Positions 10,666 to 21,870 of a DNA stretch of 64,000 nucleotides are shown in pieces (within the stretch, counting starts at the first letter, position 1; every line of letters starts with the position of its first letter). The position numbers and the translations under genes were made by a program. Location of the stretch: NCBI GenBank assembly GCA_030278955.1, contig JAOANR010000009.1, positions 36,525,974 through 36,589,973 on the forward strand, read 5' to 3'. The notes under the pieces are model-generated. The model ran no database searches. It worked only from the letters and a program-made list of their open reading frames with translations, and had not been told where the DNA came from. The DNA is from Hygrophila difformis (taxonomy: Eukaryota; Streptophyta; Magnoliopsida; Lamiales; Acanthaceae).

Positions 10666-11990
10666 TCACTGATCAGGAGGTGGGAACTGGCGACGCATGT
10701 AGTCGTCCATCTGACGCATGTAGCCATACATGTCAGTCATGGTGGCCTGCTGCTCCGCCTGTCTCATAGTGAGCGTGTCCATACGATCCTGATAGAGATC
10801 CATCCTAGCATCCAAGGCGTCGTAACGAGCCTGCCCAGCGGCAAACCCGGCGTCCATACCAATACGAATCTCCTGTATCATCTGGAGCATCTGCGCCATG
10901 TCCTGACCCGGCGGCGGAACCACATCCCGCTGTGGGACCACAGGAGGAGGAGGTGGCTGCTCTGAAGGGACAACTAAAATCAAACCACCATCCTCAGGCT
11001 GCGGGCGCAGTATAGCCCGAAGTGCTCCACGACGCAAGGCACTGCGTCGAGCGGTGTAAGTCGGAATCCGGTAGTGCTCGCCCGCCGCTAAAGGATAGGG
11101 GTCCGTCTCGGGAGACGTACGGATCCCCTGGGCAGCACATAACCCACAAATGAGGTGTGCGTGAGTAATCACCCTACTCCCTCGCCCTCGTCGTAAGCCC
11201 CTCAAGTTGTCCGCAATGCAAGCTCCCACATTCACTCTACCGCCCCGGGCGATAAAGCAAAGAGTCTCAAAGACATGATCTATGACGATATGACTCCGGG
11301 TGATCGGCCGAACGCGTCCTAACCAAAGCTGAGCAAGTACACGCCAAGGAGCATCCAAAGACTTCAGCCGCAACTAGTGGGGGTACACAGTCTGCGGGGG
11401 TACCTCGGTACACAAGACACCCCAGGCAGGAGCATAAACCCGGCCCTCTGGCTGTGGGCGGAACGCGCCATCGTCGGGCAAACCAAAATAGATGTTGATC
11501 GCCCGGGCACTGAAGTCTAGGTAGCGACCGCGAACCCAGACTCGAGAAAGGTCGTCGTCTACCCCAAGACCGCTGATGTTGGCGATAACCTCCATAGCTA
11601 GATAGCCGGAGGCAACGCCCTCGGGATGACGTGCAAGACCGGTCCACTGGAGATGCCCCAAAAGTGCGCTGATCCGGTCATCGCCCATATGATCGGGAAC
11701 AAGCCTCGCTCGGGAACATAAGCCCTGTTTCGACGAAGCTCGTCGAAATAGAAGTTCTGGGCAGCCATCGTCGAAAACCGGAACCTATCATGCCAGTGAG
11801 GACGCACCTCGTCAGGGAGATCTCTGAGCCTCGGCTCCCGCTCCTCGTTCTCCTCGGACTCACAGTCGTCACTATCCGGCATCACCGGGACGGCAGTACT
11901 AGGACCGGCTGCATCACGTCGAGTAGCTCGTCTCTTGGCCCCCGGAAGGACCATAAGGAACGCCAAGATGAACCACAGGAAGAGCAACAT
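10666..11990 (-). pseudogene. Antisense passenger gene in element A, decayed copy
   Basis: Read on the minus strand, this is a damaged homologue of the intact gene at 22889-24223. It has the same start (MLLFLW, hydrophobic), an acidic segment, then DRFRF, FYFDELRRNRAYVPERG, LARHPEG, YLAMEVIANI, DLSRVWVRGRYLDFSARAIN, a proline stretch and a C-terminal coiled coil ending QFPPPDQ. The domain resembles the plant transposon-associated domain often found beside Athila-type elements. There are two breaks: a frame change near 11690 between the ERGLFP and MGDDRISA segments, and an in-frame stop at 11371-11373. Its direction opposes element A. It ends about 490 bp from the end of the coiled-coil gene. 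Function is unknown. Confidence 0.8.
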
Positions 11991-11991
11991 C

Positions 11992-12598
11992 CTGCGAACA
12001 CCCAATACCAATTGTAAGGCTAATGACCCACACACGGAACAACATCAAATATATACATAGTTCCAACGGGAGAAATCTAAGAGAGCTTCGAACTCAATAG
12101 TTACCAATACATATCAGAAGATAACCAAACCAATGAATGTGCCCAAATAAATTCGAAAACCCATTGCGGCATTTCGTCGGACATTTTATATGCGCAATAT
12201 ATTAAGTTCAAAAATTGCTTGTAAACACATGGCAATTAACCACAAAACCAAACAACTATTTAAGCAGCGAATCATAATCACAAAGTATCACCAAACAATA
12301 CTAATGCACCCACTTTAATACCTATAATACCGACAAAATCAAAAACTTCATATTTTCCCTAAAAATCCAAATTCTAACAAGAAATCCCCCAACTTAAGTA
12401 TATATTATCACACCAATACTTCTTAAACAATAGAAATGGCACCAAAGTACTATATAAACTCACAAATTCGCAAGAATCAAGCCGGAATTTTCAAATCCCC
12501 AATTTGTATGCCAAAACCCTAATTTTGCAATCTACCCAAATTCTAACAAATCAAGGCATAAAAATTGAAATTGGCAAGCTAAAATAGAAGATACATAC
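11992..12598 (-). other. Leader intron of the antisense gene in element A
   Basis: On the minus strand the donor GTATGTATC follows TTTGTAAG, and the acceptor GTTCGCAG ends one base before the ATG at 11990. The 607-nt length and the AG-GATG junction match the 613-nt intron of the copy in element B. The upstream leader exon lies at about 12599-12700 with a GC-rich island at 12700-12790. Agreement in position and length between two diverged copies supports a real intron. Confidence 0.65.
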
Positions 12599-12859
12599 CT
12601 TACAAAGAGAAATCGAAGTCGAAACCGGAAGGATCTGAGCACGGAAGAACAAAATTGAGAGGAAGTTGGGAGGAATTTCGGAAGTGAGAGGGACGAAATG
12701 GCTCGCGCGGGGCGCGGGCCCTATTTCTTCACACTGGTGGCGCCGCGCGGTGGCCGGGCGCTAAAGCCACCAACCCCGCGCGGGTCGCGAAAAATGAAAT
12801 TTTTTTTCTTTTTCGATTTTCTTTTCCTATTTATTTATTCCTCCTCTGCTTCACACTAT

Positions 12860-13749
12860 ACGACTGGACCAGTGAGTGTGATTGCATTCCAAGAATTCAA
12901 GAAACGACTTACCATTGCGCCGGTATTGGCACTACCATCGGGGATGGAGACTTCGAGGTGTACAGCGACGCCTCGAAGGAAGGATTGAGATGCATGCTAA
13001 TGCAAGATCAAAGGTGTTATAGCACACGCATCACGTCAACTAAAGCCACACGAAGAGAACTATCCGATGCACGACTTGAAACTAGCCGCAGTCGTGTTCG
13101 CTTTAAAGATATGGATGCACTATATGGACGCAAATGCCGAAGTCCATTGAGCTGGGAAAAGAGCGATAGGACTATGGTAATTGGACCGCAACTTGTTGAG
13201 GACGTGTCTCAACAAGTCCCAATAATCCAAGGAAAGATGAGAGCCGCGCAAGACCGGCAGAAGAGCTATGTCGACGTGAGACGGCAAGATTTGGAATTCC
13301 AAATAGGCGATAAGGTCATGTTAAAGGTATCACCGATGAAGGGTGTGATGCGCTTTGGCAAGCGGGAGAAATTGAGCCCACGGTACATAGGACCATACGA
13401 AATCCTAGAAAGAGTGGGAAATCTTGCATACCGACTAGCATTACCGCCACAATTTGCTCGTGTCCACGACGTGTTCCACGTCTCACAATTGAAGAAATAC
13501 GTCCACGATCCGACCCACGTACTCCAACCGGAGGAGATTGAGCTGGACGATGACTTAAGCTACGAAGAAATTCCGGTGCGAATACTCGACAAAAAGGAGA
13601 GGGTAACAAGGAATAAGACTGTGAGAATGGTTAAGGTTCTTTGGTCTAACCACGAAGCCGAGACGGCAACGTGGGAGCTAGAGGCAGACATGAAGGATCG
13701 TTACCCAACCCTATTCCAAGACAATGCAACAACAGTTATGGGGGCATAA
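12860..13749 (+). pseudogene. Decayed pol: RNase H scrap, integrase end, chromodomain
   Basis: Frames at 12860-13130 hold the end of reverse transcriptase and the start of RNase H (FKKRLTIAPVLALPSG, then VYSDASKEGL in another frame), so at least one frameshift is present. At about 13120 the sequence jumps into the integrase C terminus ([13 protein letters not shown], then GDKVMLKVSP, SPRYIGPYEI, VHDVFHVSQLKKYV) and ends in a chromodomain-like tail (VKVLWSNHEAETATWELE). The RNase H catalytic end and the integrase zinc and DDE core are missing. Both lost segments have a YG at their edge, which suggests a deletion between short matches. From about 13120 to 13749 the frame is open. Chromodomain tails in this clade direct insertion to heterochromatin. 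The product cannot integrate by itself. Confidence 0.85.
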
Positions 13750-13763
13750 CGGTAATCTTAAGA

Positions 13764-13785
13764 GGGGGAGGATGTGACAACCCGA
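13764..13785 (+). promoter_or_regulatory. Internal second polypurine tract, element A
   Basis: AAGAGGGGGAGGATG is followed by TGACAACCCG, the form of a polypurine tract directly before an LTR start. In element B the LTR really begins at this position (AGGATG-TAACACCCG). In A the actual LTR begins about 255 bases further on. See the finding on LTR boundary shift. Confidence 0.55.
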
Positions 13786-13994
13786 ATATTTCCGGATATT
13801 TTGTACGAATATTTTGTACCCCAGATAAACAAATTCAAATTGTTTTGAACTACGTAATGACTTGATCCCTTCACGGGGTACGTAGGCAACTCGGAAATTT
13901 CAATTCTGGGTTCAGTCAAATAATAACAAACAACGACACACAATAATACAATCGCTTAATCAAACAATTCCCGAACTCGCGAGAGGATGAAGCG

Positions 13995-14033
13995 CAACTT
14001 CGAGGACGAAGTTGGTTCTTAAAGGGGGTAGAC
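13995..14033 (+). promoter_or_regulatory. Element A hairpin and polypurine tract
   Basis: A perfect 8-bp stem, CAACTTCG-AGGA-CGAAGTTG (13995-14014), stands just before the polypurine tract TTAAAGGGGGTAGAC that abuts the 3' LTR. The hairpin recurs at the same place in elements C and D. The tract primes plus-strand synthesis. Confidence 0.85.
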
Positions 14034-16528
14034 TGTAATACCCGTAAATTTTAGAATATAAAAATAGGAATTAATCCAATAGGAAAGAAAGTTTTGTTTC
14101 CGAGAACCCGTAAACTCGGAAATGCACGGAAGTCAAAAGACAACGATTTAGAACCCGACGGACCTAAACCGACGGTCTTAAGATTTCAAACGTGAAATCG
14201 AATTGAGTCGGAATAAATTTATGATGAGAAGCATAATCCGAAAATGACCCGGAAAATCGAGCGCGAAAACGTGGAAGGATAGAAGCCCGAAAGAGAGGAG
14301 AAAAAGTCCCGACGGATCGGATCGCACGGACCCGCCCGGACCGCAATCCAGGCGGGAACCGCGCGCTGGCCGGGCGGGGTTTGGCCAAACGGCGCGCCAA
14401 CCCCGCGTGGCTCCCCAGAATTGGGCAAGTTACGTGTTTTCGGCGATTTCTTGCCATAATTCGACCCCCGACTATGGAAAGAAGATTTTGAACGGGGGAA
14501 GGAGTATTAGGTCGTGGGAGGGTTGTCTCCACCCCATTTTGCAGCCTCCAAAACCCTCCCCATTCACTCTCAAACTCTCCCAAGCCAAAACACTCTCCCG
14601 ACGAACTTCCGACGGACTTCCGGCGACTTTCCGACAACCATCGACGGCCGTAGGAACGTGTAGATCAAGGATCACAGTCCTTAGATCATTGGTAAGTAGT
14701 ATCTTAGGTTCTCAATCTCGTTTTTCCTTTCAAATCCCCAATCTAACTCTCGAATCGTTGATTGCAAATACGTTCGTGGCCAAAGTCGGGAACTTTGCGT
14801 TTCGTAGATCTGTTCATAGGATTTTGGACAAGCCGAGCGACCCTAGGACGACTCAAGAACACAATCACTGTAAGTTGAGCCTTCCATATCAATACGGGTG
14901 GTTTAGGGGCGTCGAAGTAGTCGTAACATAACGAAACGTAAAAACCGAAATTAAAAACCCCAATATGCACAGTTTCTGAAATCGGCCTAAACCTCATATT
15001 TCGAGGATTCAATCCGAGAAACTCCAAGCTAGACTTTTAATCCTAACACATAAATCTAGGTCATGTAAAAGTTTCAGACATTTTCGTTAACGTTTGCTAT
15101 TTCAAATCGTGCCGAACATAAACTGTTTTACTAGGACTTTTCGAAAAACTGACAGTGATCATATTCGAACTTGATGAGCATGCTTCTATATTTTCTAGTC
15201 CGATTTGATCTTTGCAATCTAAATGAAAGTTGTAGGTAATCATGTCTAGTATGTGCATATAAAATTTCAGAATTTTTGGAGTCCATTTGATATGTTAAAA
15301 AGTCGAAACTTTGAACTGTGCCAAACCTGAGTCCGGACAGAATTCTGCTTGTGTAATAAACTCGATTTTTGACATGTTTCCTCAAATTATTTCGAAAACG
15401 TTAAAACACGAAAGTTGTTCGTTAGGATGTTTTTGATTTACTGTGAAAATTTCAGATTTTTCCGACTAGAAATAAATTTTTAAATTAAAAAGGCGTAAAC
15501 TGTGACGCCAAGAGACTTTTAAATCGAGAGATTTTGAAATTTCGTAACAAACGATCGAAGACTTGAAATACGTTACATCTATACTTTTGAAAAACCCCGA
15601 TACATTAAATTGAAACGATACATGAGATACTTTGGTGGAGGGTGAGTGCTCTGCAGGGTGCCCCTCTAGCATTTCTCTTCGGGCCTATAATGGACGAGAG
15701 AATTTAGATGAAATATTACGCCAATCGGCGGGAGAAACATGGCCTACTCTCTCGGGATTATCCGTATGGATTTCCCGAGGCTCCGGAGTGTTACTGGGTA
15801 TGGCAGATACGGCTGCGGCCGCCGGATCACCGGCTATACAAGATACTTACGACACGGCTGCGGCCGTCGGATCACCGGCTATACAAAACATTGAGAAATG
15901 GTTACGTAACGGGGAAATAAAAGATTTAATATTTTTGAAGTATTTATTTATTTATGCATGTCTTTAAATTATGCATTTAAATTATGTCATTAAATTTCAT
16001 ATCATGACTAAATTGTTATTGTGGATTAAATGCATGTTCAAGTACACAATTAGAATATTATTTCCTTTAAATTTGTAAATGCATGTTTAGGAGTGAAATT
16101 TTAATTATCTAATTAAACCCCTTTATTGCTATGTTAGGATCGACTTACTCAGTATTTTATATACTGATAAAATTGTTGTTTTTCTCTTTCTTTCAGAGTA
16201 CGGAGATAATGCATAGCATGTGCATTGGGGGATGGAATTATTAAACATTGTTTTATCACTTTTTATGATACTTGCATATCGGGCATGTAAATCCCGAGTT
16301 TTGGCCATGTCGGCCCACTTTACATTTTCCGCTGCGATATATTATTATTTCTACTACATGTGTGGATGATACTTATTATTATTTTTAAATAAATTCCGGA
16401 CTTGTTTTACAAACTTTTTGCAATACCTATAGCCTTGCATCTCTTTAGCAAGCTCGAAGAATCCGTGTCTTGCTAGGGAGGTGTGGCGGTGGCATCCCGG
16501 CCTGGGTTATCAAATCCGGGGTGTTACA
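14034..16528 (+). repeat. Element A 3' LTR
   Basis: This 2,495-bp LTR matches the 5' LTR throughout, with scattered substitutions such as those near 14659, 14807 and 15867. The donor-like site (14692), hairpin units (15632-15890) and acceptor (16196) are retained. It is followed by the duplicated CCCTT. Confidence 0.93.
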
Positions 16529-16533
16529 CCCTT

Positions 16534-17087
16534 TACTTAGCTTTCCAAGATCTCCAAACTTCTCTAGCACCAATGCTATTCCTTCAGTTTGTAGTACATC
16601 CATCCTCAGCTTTCTCAGGTCTCAGTAACCAAAACTCTCGTGGAGTGTGTCACAGTGACATTCCATACACTTGTTTCTAACATCATATCTCCCTTGCAAA
16701 TATATTCAAAACCAATGCAAACGAAAACAAAGGGCCAATCAATGGATTAAAACGAAGCCAAGAGAATGGATAAGTGTATCAGTGGACGGCCAAGGGGAAT
16801 GAAGCAACTGTCTGCAAAATGCTCACACCAGCACTCGAATCATGTTGCACAGCAGTGAACACACCAAAATGATTTCTAAACCATTCGATATTAAACAACA
16901 AGACCAAAAACTCTTACACGAACTCTGTACATTTTCTATCTAATAACTTTCACAATGAGACAACCCCTGACCAACCAATGGCACAAAGCTCCTTCTTTTT
17001 ACTTTTTTTATTTTTTTATTTTTTTTTCTTTTTTCATTTTTTTTTAAATCTACTTTTTTTTTTCAAAAATCATATCTTTTTTTTTAG
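16534..17087. other. No gene seen; T-rich low complexity at the end
   Basis: This continues the host sequence that element A interrupted (compare 6211-6684). I find no product or terminal repeat. 16995-17085 is a T-rich low-complexity tract. Confidence 0.4.
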
Positions 17088-17295
17088 GAGTATTATCCTA
17101 GCCCACCAAGATTATTGTAGAATCTTAATAATCTTAAAATTAGTAGGATCGGGATAAGATCAGTAGGATCATAGAATCCTCCTATTCATACTAATTCTGC
17201 TATCAATTTTCATCACCGTACACTAATTTTATTTTGTGGCCTCAATGTGATTTTGGTACTGTAATTTTAAACTTAATTTAAAAAAATACAATATG
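17088..17295 (+). repeat. Dispersed repeat, copy 2 (first copy at 5,076)
   Basis: Similar along its length to 5076-5292, with the same ordered blocks GATCGGGATA, TAGGATC, ATTCATA, CTAT-AATTTTCAT and ACAATATG. Element type unknown. It ends exactly where the LTR fragment begins. Confidence 0.6.
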
Positions 17296-18772
17296 TGTAA
17301 TGACCCGATTGAATTTTATTGGACCGGGTCTTTTAATTATTGATTTGTGAGTAGCCCAATTCCGGAAGAGGCCCAAATAGGTGTATTAGAGTTAATTTGG
17401 GGTCAATTGTAGATTTTGGAGATTGGAACGAGAGAAAGGGGTTTGAGGCCGTTCAGTTTGAGAAGAAAAGGGAGGGCAAACACTTGGTTTGAATCATTGC
17501 ATTTCTTGGAGATTTCTCAATCGGTTGTTAGTAAGTGTTTCCCCTCGTCTCCCTCTTCGTATTGATTTTTATTTCGTTTGGATTGGTGTTGATTCGGAGG
17601 GGACATCGATGTTTGGTTTTGGGTAAAACTTGGGGCTAATTTGGTGTGTTCGGGTTGCGATTTGGATGTTTCGTAGGTGCTAAACCGTTCAAGACATTGA
17701 GGCAAGGGATTTATTTGATTTAAATTACGTGTTGGGGAGTTTTGGGTGGTTCTTCTGGTGAGCCGCAGATCAGCGAACTGATCTTCCAGGGAAGAAGGAG
17801 CACGGCGCGCGCTCGAGAGGGGCTACGCGTGAGTAGCGCGGCCGTGGCGTGTGGGCGCTGCGCGCTGAGTGCGCGTGGGAGGCACTGATTGCTTCTTTTT
17901 AACGATTTTGATGTCTAATTTCTTAATTTCTTGCTCCAATGCTTGTCTAGACTTCTTCTAACATTTTCTATGATTCATAGACGGATTCTTTAGCCCTTGA
18001 GGGGTTGTTGAATAGTTAGGAGGAACTGTTGAAGCATGATATTGCTAGTTTTATTGCTTAATAAATTGTATCGACCATGCCTTAGCTTAGTGGATTCTTA
18101 TGCATGGAGAAGCATGTGAACCTAGTGTTAGGTGTTAAAGCATCTTGGTATTCTGCATATGCATGGTATTGCATTAGAATTGGCGGAAATGTGACATGAT
18201 GGGTTGTTACTAGGGGTATGATTGATCGGGCAGCATTCACCGGTGTTGTTGAGTCCCGATGATCCTGCGGCGTGCATGTTTTGGCTGTTATGCCTGGATA
18301 TTTGGCTGTTATTGCCTGTAATTTGGCTGTGATGCATGTGATCCCTGCGAGGATGGTATGTTACCCTATAACGGGTTAGAGTTGATGGTATCCTCAACCG
18401 TGATTCATACCGCTCGGGTTTTAGGTGCCGGCTAGACATATTCTTTTGCATCTGCATATAGGGTAGATAAGTGTATGTTAAGCCATGCATCACTTGCATA
18501 AATTGTATGATTGTGGTTGAAGCATCGGTATGAAACGGTGTGATGTTTATTCTGCTTTATTTATATTATGTTCCTTTATTTATATTATTATTTATTATTA
18601 TTTGCTTTTTTTCCCTTACTCGTCTGCATGTAGCCCTTGCTCAGTACGTTGTACTGATCCCATTTGCTTTGTTTGTTTTATAGATCTGGTTGGAGGCGTT
18701 GGACCATGACTCGGTTTGGGGTTCTGAGAGATCACATAGATAGGACTTTTCTATTATTTTTATTTATATGTG
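17296..18772 (+). mobile_element. Element F: truncated LTR, Tekay-like
   Basis: It begins TGTAATGACCCG and follows the same plan as the other LTRs: donor TTGTTA-GTAAGTG at 17531, GC-rich island at 17795-17885, three units of about 21 bp (TTTGGCTGTTATGCC type) at 18279-18345, hairpin TCAGTAC-GTT-GTACTGA at 18640-18656, and acceptor TTTTATAG ending at 18683. It is cut at 18772 by the end of element B. No internal region or second LTR is present in the window. Unlike A-D, its GC island lies after the donor. Confidence 0.65.
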
Positions 18773-21521
18773 TGTAACACCCCGGATTTGATAACCCAGG
18801 CCGGGATGTCACCGCCGCATTTCCCTAGCAAGACACGGCTTCCCGAGCTCGCTAAGGAAATGCAAGGCTTGTGGGTATGAAAAAGATTTAAAACATTTCA
18901 AGATTTAGTCCGGAAATTTATAATACTTAGTACGATAGTAGAAATTATCATACGCGGAAAATAAATAAAGTAAGTGCAGCGGAAAGTAAAATCACGGCCG
19001 ACATGGCCAAATCCTCGGGTTTAACAGACCCGGTAAAAACAGTGCGATGCAGAAATTTAAAATGTCCGTTATGATTTCCCCCAAGTGCATATGCAATGCA
19101 TCACTCGACGTACTCTGTAAAAAAAAAAGGAAAATGACAACGGTTGTCAGTATAAAAATATACTGAGTAAGTTAATCCCTAACTACAAATAAAATGGGTT
19201 ACAAGTGTTTAAACTAAAGATTTCGCTTACCGTACGAGAATTTAGAAATACATGATTTATTAGCGGCGGAAAAACATGATTAAAGGACTTAATTTCAAAA
19301 GCGCAATTTAAAGCATAATTTAAGATGCATAAATTTCAAATACATAATTAAAGACATGATAAATACGATTTAAGCATAATGAAACACTCACACAAGTCTT
19401 TTACTTTTCATCCCGTAGACTAAGAAGAGGACACCATACCGGGAGATCACTAACGAGGCAATCTCAACATAGGACCACTAACGAGGCAGTCCAAACAATG
19501 GGAGACCACTAACGAGGCAGTCTCAAAGATAGTAGGACCACTAACGAGGCGATCCAAAAAGATAGTAGGACCACTAACGAGGCGATCCACAAATACAGCG
19601 CGCGAGATCACTAACGAGGCAATCTCAGATAGTAAGGAGACCACTAACGAGGCAGTCTCAAAGATAATGATAGTATGAAGATCGGCTCAGCCTAGTGAAC
19701 GGGATTTTTCGAAAGTTCGTATTTCAAAGTCATCAAATGGTCGATATCGCGTTTTTATAGTTCGAGTTTTCTCAAGTTCGAAAAATCCTATTCGAGGCAG
19801 TTTACGTCTTTCTTAATTAAAAATTCGTCTTTTCTCCAAAAATTCTGAAATTTTTACAGTAATTCAAAAACACACACACAAACAACTTTCATGTTTTAAG
19901 TTTTTGGAAATAAGGTTCCGAAGTGAGTTGAAATTCGAATTTATTGCAAAGAATAATTTATGTCTTAAAAACTGTTTTCGTCACAGGTTCGTGCAACGCC
20001 GATTAAAAATTCATTTCAAAACCAATCGATGTGAAATTTTTACAGTAACTACACAACACGTTAAGGAACAACTTTTATGTTTTAAGAATTTGGAAATAAT
20101 GAATTCTTGGTACTCAAAAATCGAGTGCAACTCACTGCATACTCATGGCCCTTAAAACGATTTCAAAACAGTTTTAAAAACTCGGCCGTTTGACATATCA
20201 AATGAAAACCAAAATCCGTGAAATTTTATATGCATAATCTAGACACAATTATCTACAACTTTTGTTTAGGAATGCAAAGTTAAATCATTCGAAAAATGGG
20301 TGAAAAACATGCATCAAGTTGAATGAAGGAATCTGTCACAGTTTAAAACGTTCGGTTCGATACCGAAAGTTCACGGCGGAATTTGGGATAGCAAAACTTA
20401 ATGTCAACGGCTGAAATTTGGACACAAGATAGATAAAGGTGTTAGGAACAACGTTTATGTTGAAAAGTTTTCGGTTTGAATTCCCGAAGGTCGAGCTTTT
20501 GGCGAGTCTTTAAAATTGGACGAAAATAGGGTTTTTGAAAACCGATTTTTGTTACAAGCCCATATCTCGAGATTTAAACAACAAACAACCACGAAAATTT
20601 GTGAGTAAGGTTTTAACTTACTTAGAATGATGATAGGGTCGCTGGATTGGGTTTCCGGACGTCCTAGGGTCACGACGAGCGGCCAACTTCTCCGATCGCT
20701 TTTTGTTCGTTTTCCGACGTGAAATCGTAGTAAGGAAATAGTGTTAGAATTCGAGTTTCGGAGACTCATGGACTGATGGAACGCTATATTAAGACTTACC
20801 AAGGTTCTATGAAGCCGTGGCTCAGTCCCGTTCACCTCGTCGTCGCCGGAATGTTCGCCGGAAAGCTTCGTCGGGAGAGGGAGTTTGTAAGTATGGTGGG
20901 GATGGGTTTCTGTGGGATTAGGGCTTTTGAGGCTCCCCAGCCACCCTTAAGCCTTCCTTAAGGCTGGAATTTGGTTTCCCTCGAAGGGAATTGTAATTTA
21001 GGCAAGAAAATCACCCCCGAATGGAAAGATTACACCTTCAGCCCCTCTGGCGCGGAGGTGGCGCGCACCCACCCCTATGGTCGCGCGGAGCACGCGTGCC
21101 AGGCCTGGCGTCGCGACGCCCTTGGCCGCGCGGTGGCCGCGCGGCGGCGCGCGGACAGCGCGGGCCGGCCGGACCGGCCGGTTCGGCGATCCGCGTGTTC
21201 CGTCGGGTCTTCCCTCGCTTTCCCCTATCGGTTTTCTACGTGTTAGCTCGATTCCCTGGGTCGTCTTCGTTTCGGAATCTTCTCCTTAATCTGGTTACGA
21301 GTCCGGCTTATCGCTCGCAACATTTCCGTGTCCTACTTAGCCTAGTCTAAATTGGTTCCAACACCTCCTATCGTCCTTGTGATCTAATTCGTGATGTATT
21401 TTGTGATTTATTTCGTGACTGAACTTAGAAATTAGTTCTAAGCTGCCTACGTACCCTGTGAAGGGATCAAGTCATGACGTAGTTCAAAACAATTTGAATT
21501 TGTTTTTCCTCGGGTGTTACA
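18773..21521 (-). repeat. Element B 3' LTR
   Basis: On the minus strand it runs from TGTAACACCCGAGG to GGGGTGTTACA, 2,749 bp. Within it are a GC-rich island (about 21050-21200), donor CTTG-GTAAGTC starting at 20799, a hairpin array at 19436-19665, hairpin TCAGTATA-TATACTGA near 19145-19165, and acceptor TTTTTACAG ending at 19115 (predicted intron 19115-20799, 1,685 nt). Its first about 100 bases contain a block (TACGTACCCTGTGAAGGGAT) that lies outside the LTR in elements A and C. Confidence 0.88.
19436..19665 (-). repeat. Covarying hairpin array in element B LTR
   Basis: Seven units of about 30-37 bp each contain CACTAACGAGGC. The bases on either side pair, and they change together. Stems seen on the + strand: GAGAT with ATCTC (units 1 and 6), GGAC with GTCC (unit 2), GAGAC with GTCTC (units 3 and 7), and GGA with TCC (units 4 and 5). 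The loop hardly changes. Such paired changes suggest the hairpin itself is being kept. Confidence 0.8.
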
Positions 21522-21540
21522 TCCTCCCCCCCTTAAGAAT
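21522..21540 (-). promoter_or_regulatory. Element B polypurine tract
   Basis: On the minus strand, CTTAAGGGGGGGAGGA directly precedes the TG of the LTR. It corresponds to the internal second tract of elements A, C and D. Confidence 0.8.
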
Positions 21541-21544
21541 ACAG

Positions 21545-21870
21545 TTATGTCCCCATAACTGTGGTCGGGTCGTCTTGGAAGAGGGTAGGGTAACGTTGCC
21601 TCATGTCGGCTTCCAATTCCCAGGTTGCCGTCTCCGTCTCGTGGTTGGACCACAGGACCTTGACCATCTTTACAGTTTTATTCCTTGTCACCCTTTCCTT
21701 GTAGTCGAGTATTTGCACCGGGGTTTCTTCATAGGTCAAGTCATCATCCAATTCGATTACGTCCGGTTGGAGTACATGCGACGTGTCGGGCACATACTTC
21801 TTTAGTTGGGAGACGTGAAACACGTTATGGTTACGAGCAAACTGTGGTGGGGACGTTAGTTAACACGCTG
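21545..21870 (-). pseudogene. Element B integrase end and chromodomain remnant
   Basis: The minus-strand frame contains FHVSQLKKYVPD, then VIELDDDLTYEETPVQILD and VKVLWSNHETETATWELEADM. These are the integrase C-terminal tail and chromodomain-like segment also seen in element A at 13460-13749. Pol sequence stops being recognisable just upstream, near 21858, a more severe loss than in A. The adjacent minus-strand open frame (to about 22308) shows no motif that I can place. It overlaps the leader of the antisense gene. Confidence 0.8.

Larger units (their letters stand above)
6690..16528 (+). mobile_element. Element A: Ty3/gypsy LTR retrotransposon, Tekay-like
   Basis: A full-length 9,839-bp element is bounded by TGTAATACCCG and GGGGTGTTACA and flanked by a perfect 5-bp duplication CCCTT (6685-6689 and 16529-16533). 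It has two LTRs of about 2.5 kb, an initiator-Met primer site, a polypurine tract, and a C-terminal integrase plus chromodomain-like tail, which places it near the Tekay/Del chromoviruses. Gag, protease, most of reverse transcriptase and the integrase core are missing or unrecognisable. Order along the element: LTR, primer site, coiled-coil frame, an antisense passenger gene, decayed RNase H and integrase end, polypurine tract, LTR. It is non-autonomous. Confidence 0.93.

Noticed and set aside
19436..19665. Array in element B taken as a CRISPR
   Set aside because: Unit length and spacers vary, the spacers are short and similar to each other, and the array is inside a plant LTR.
20971..21350. 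GC-rich frames of about 90-110 residues
   Set aside because: They come from the GC island of the element B LTR, where stop codons are rare by composition.
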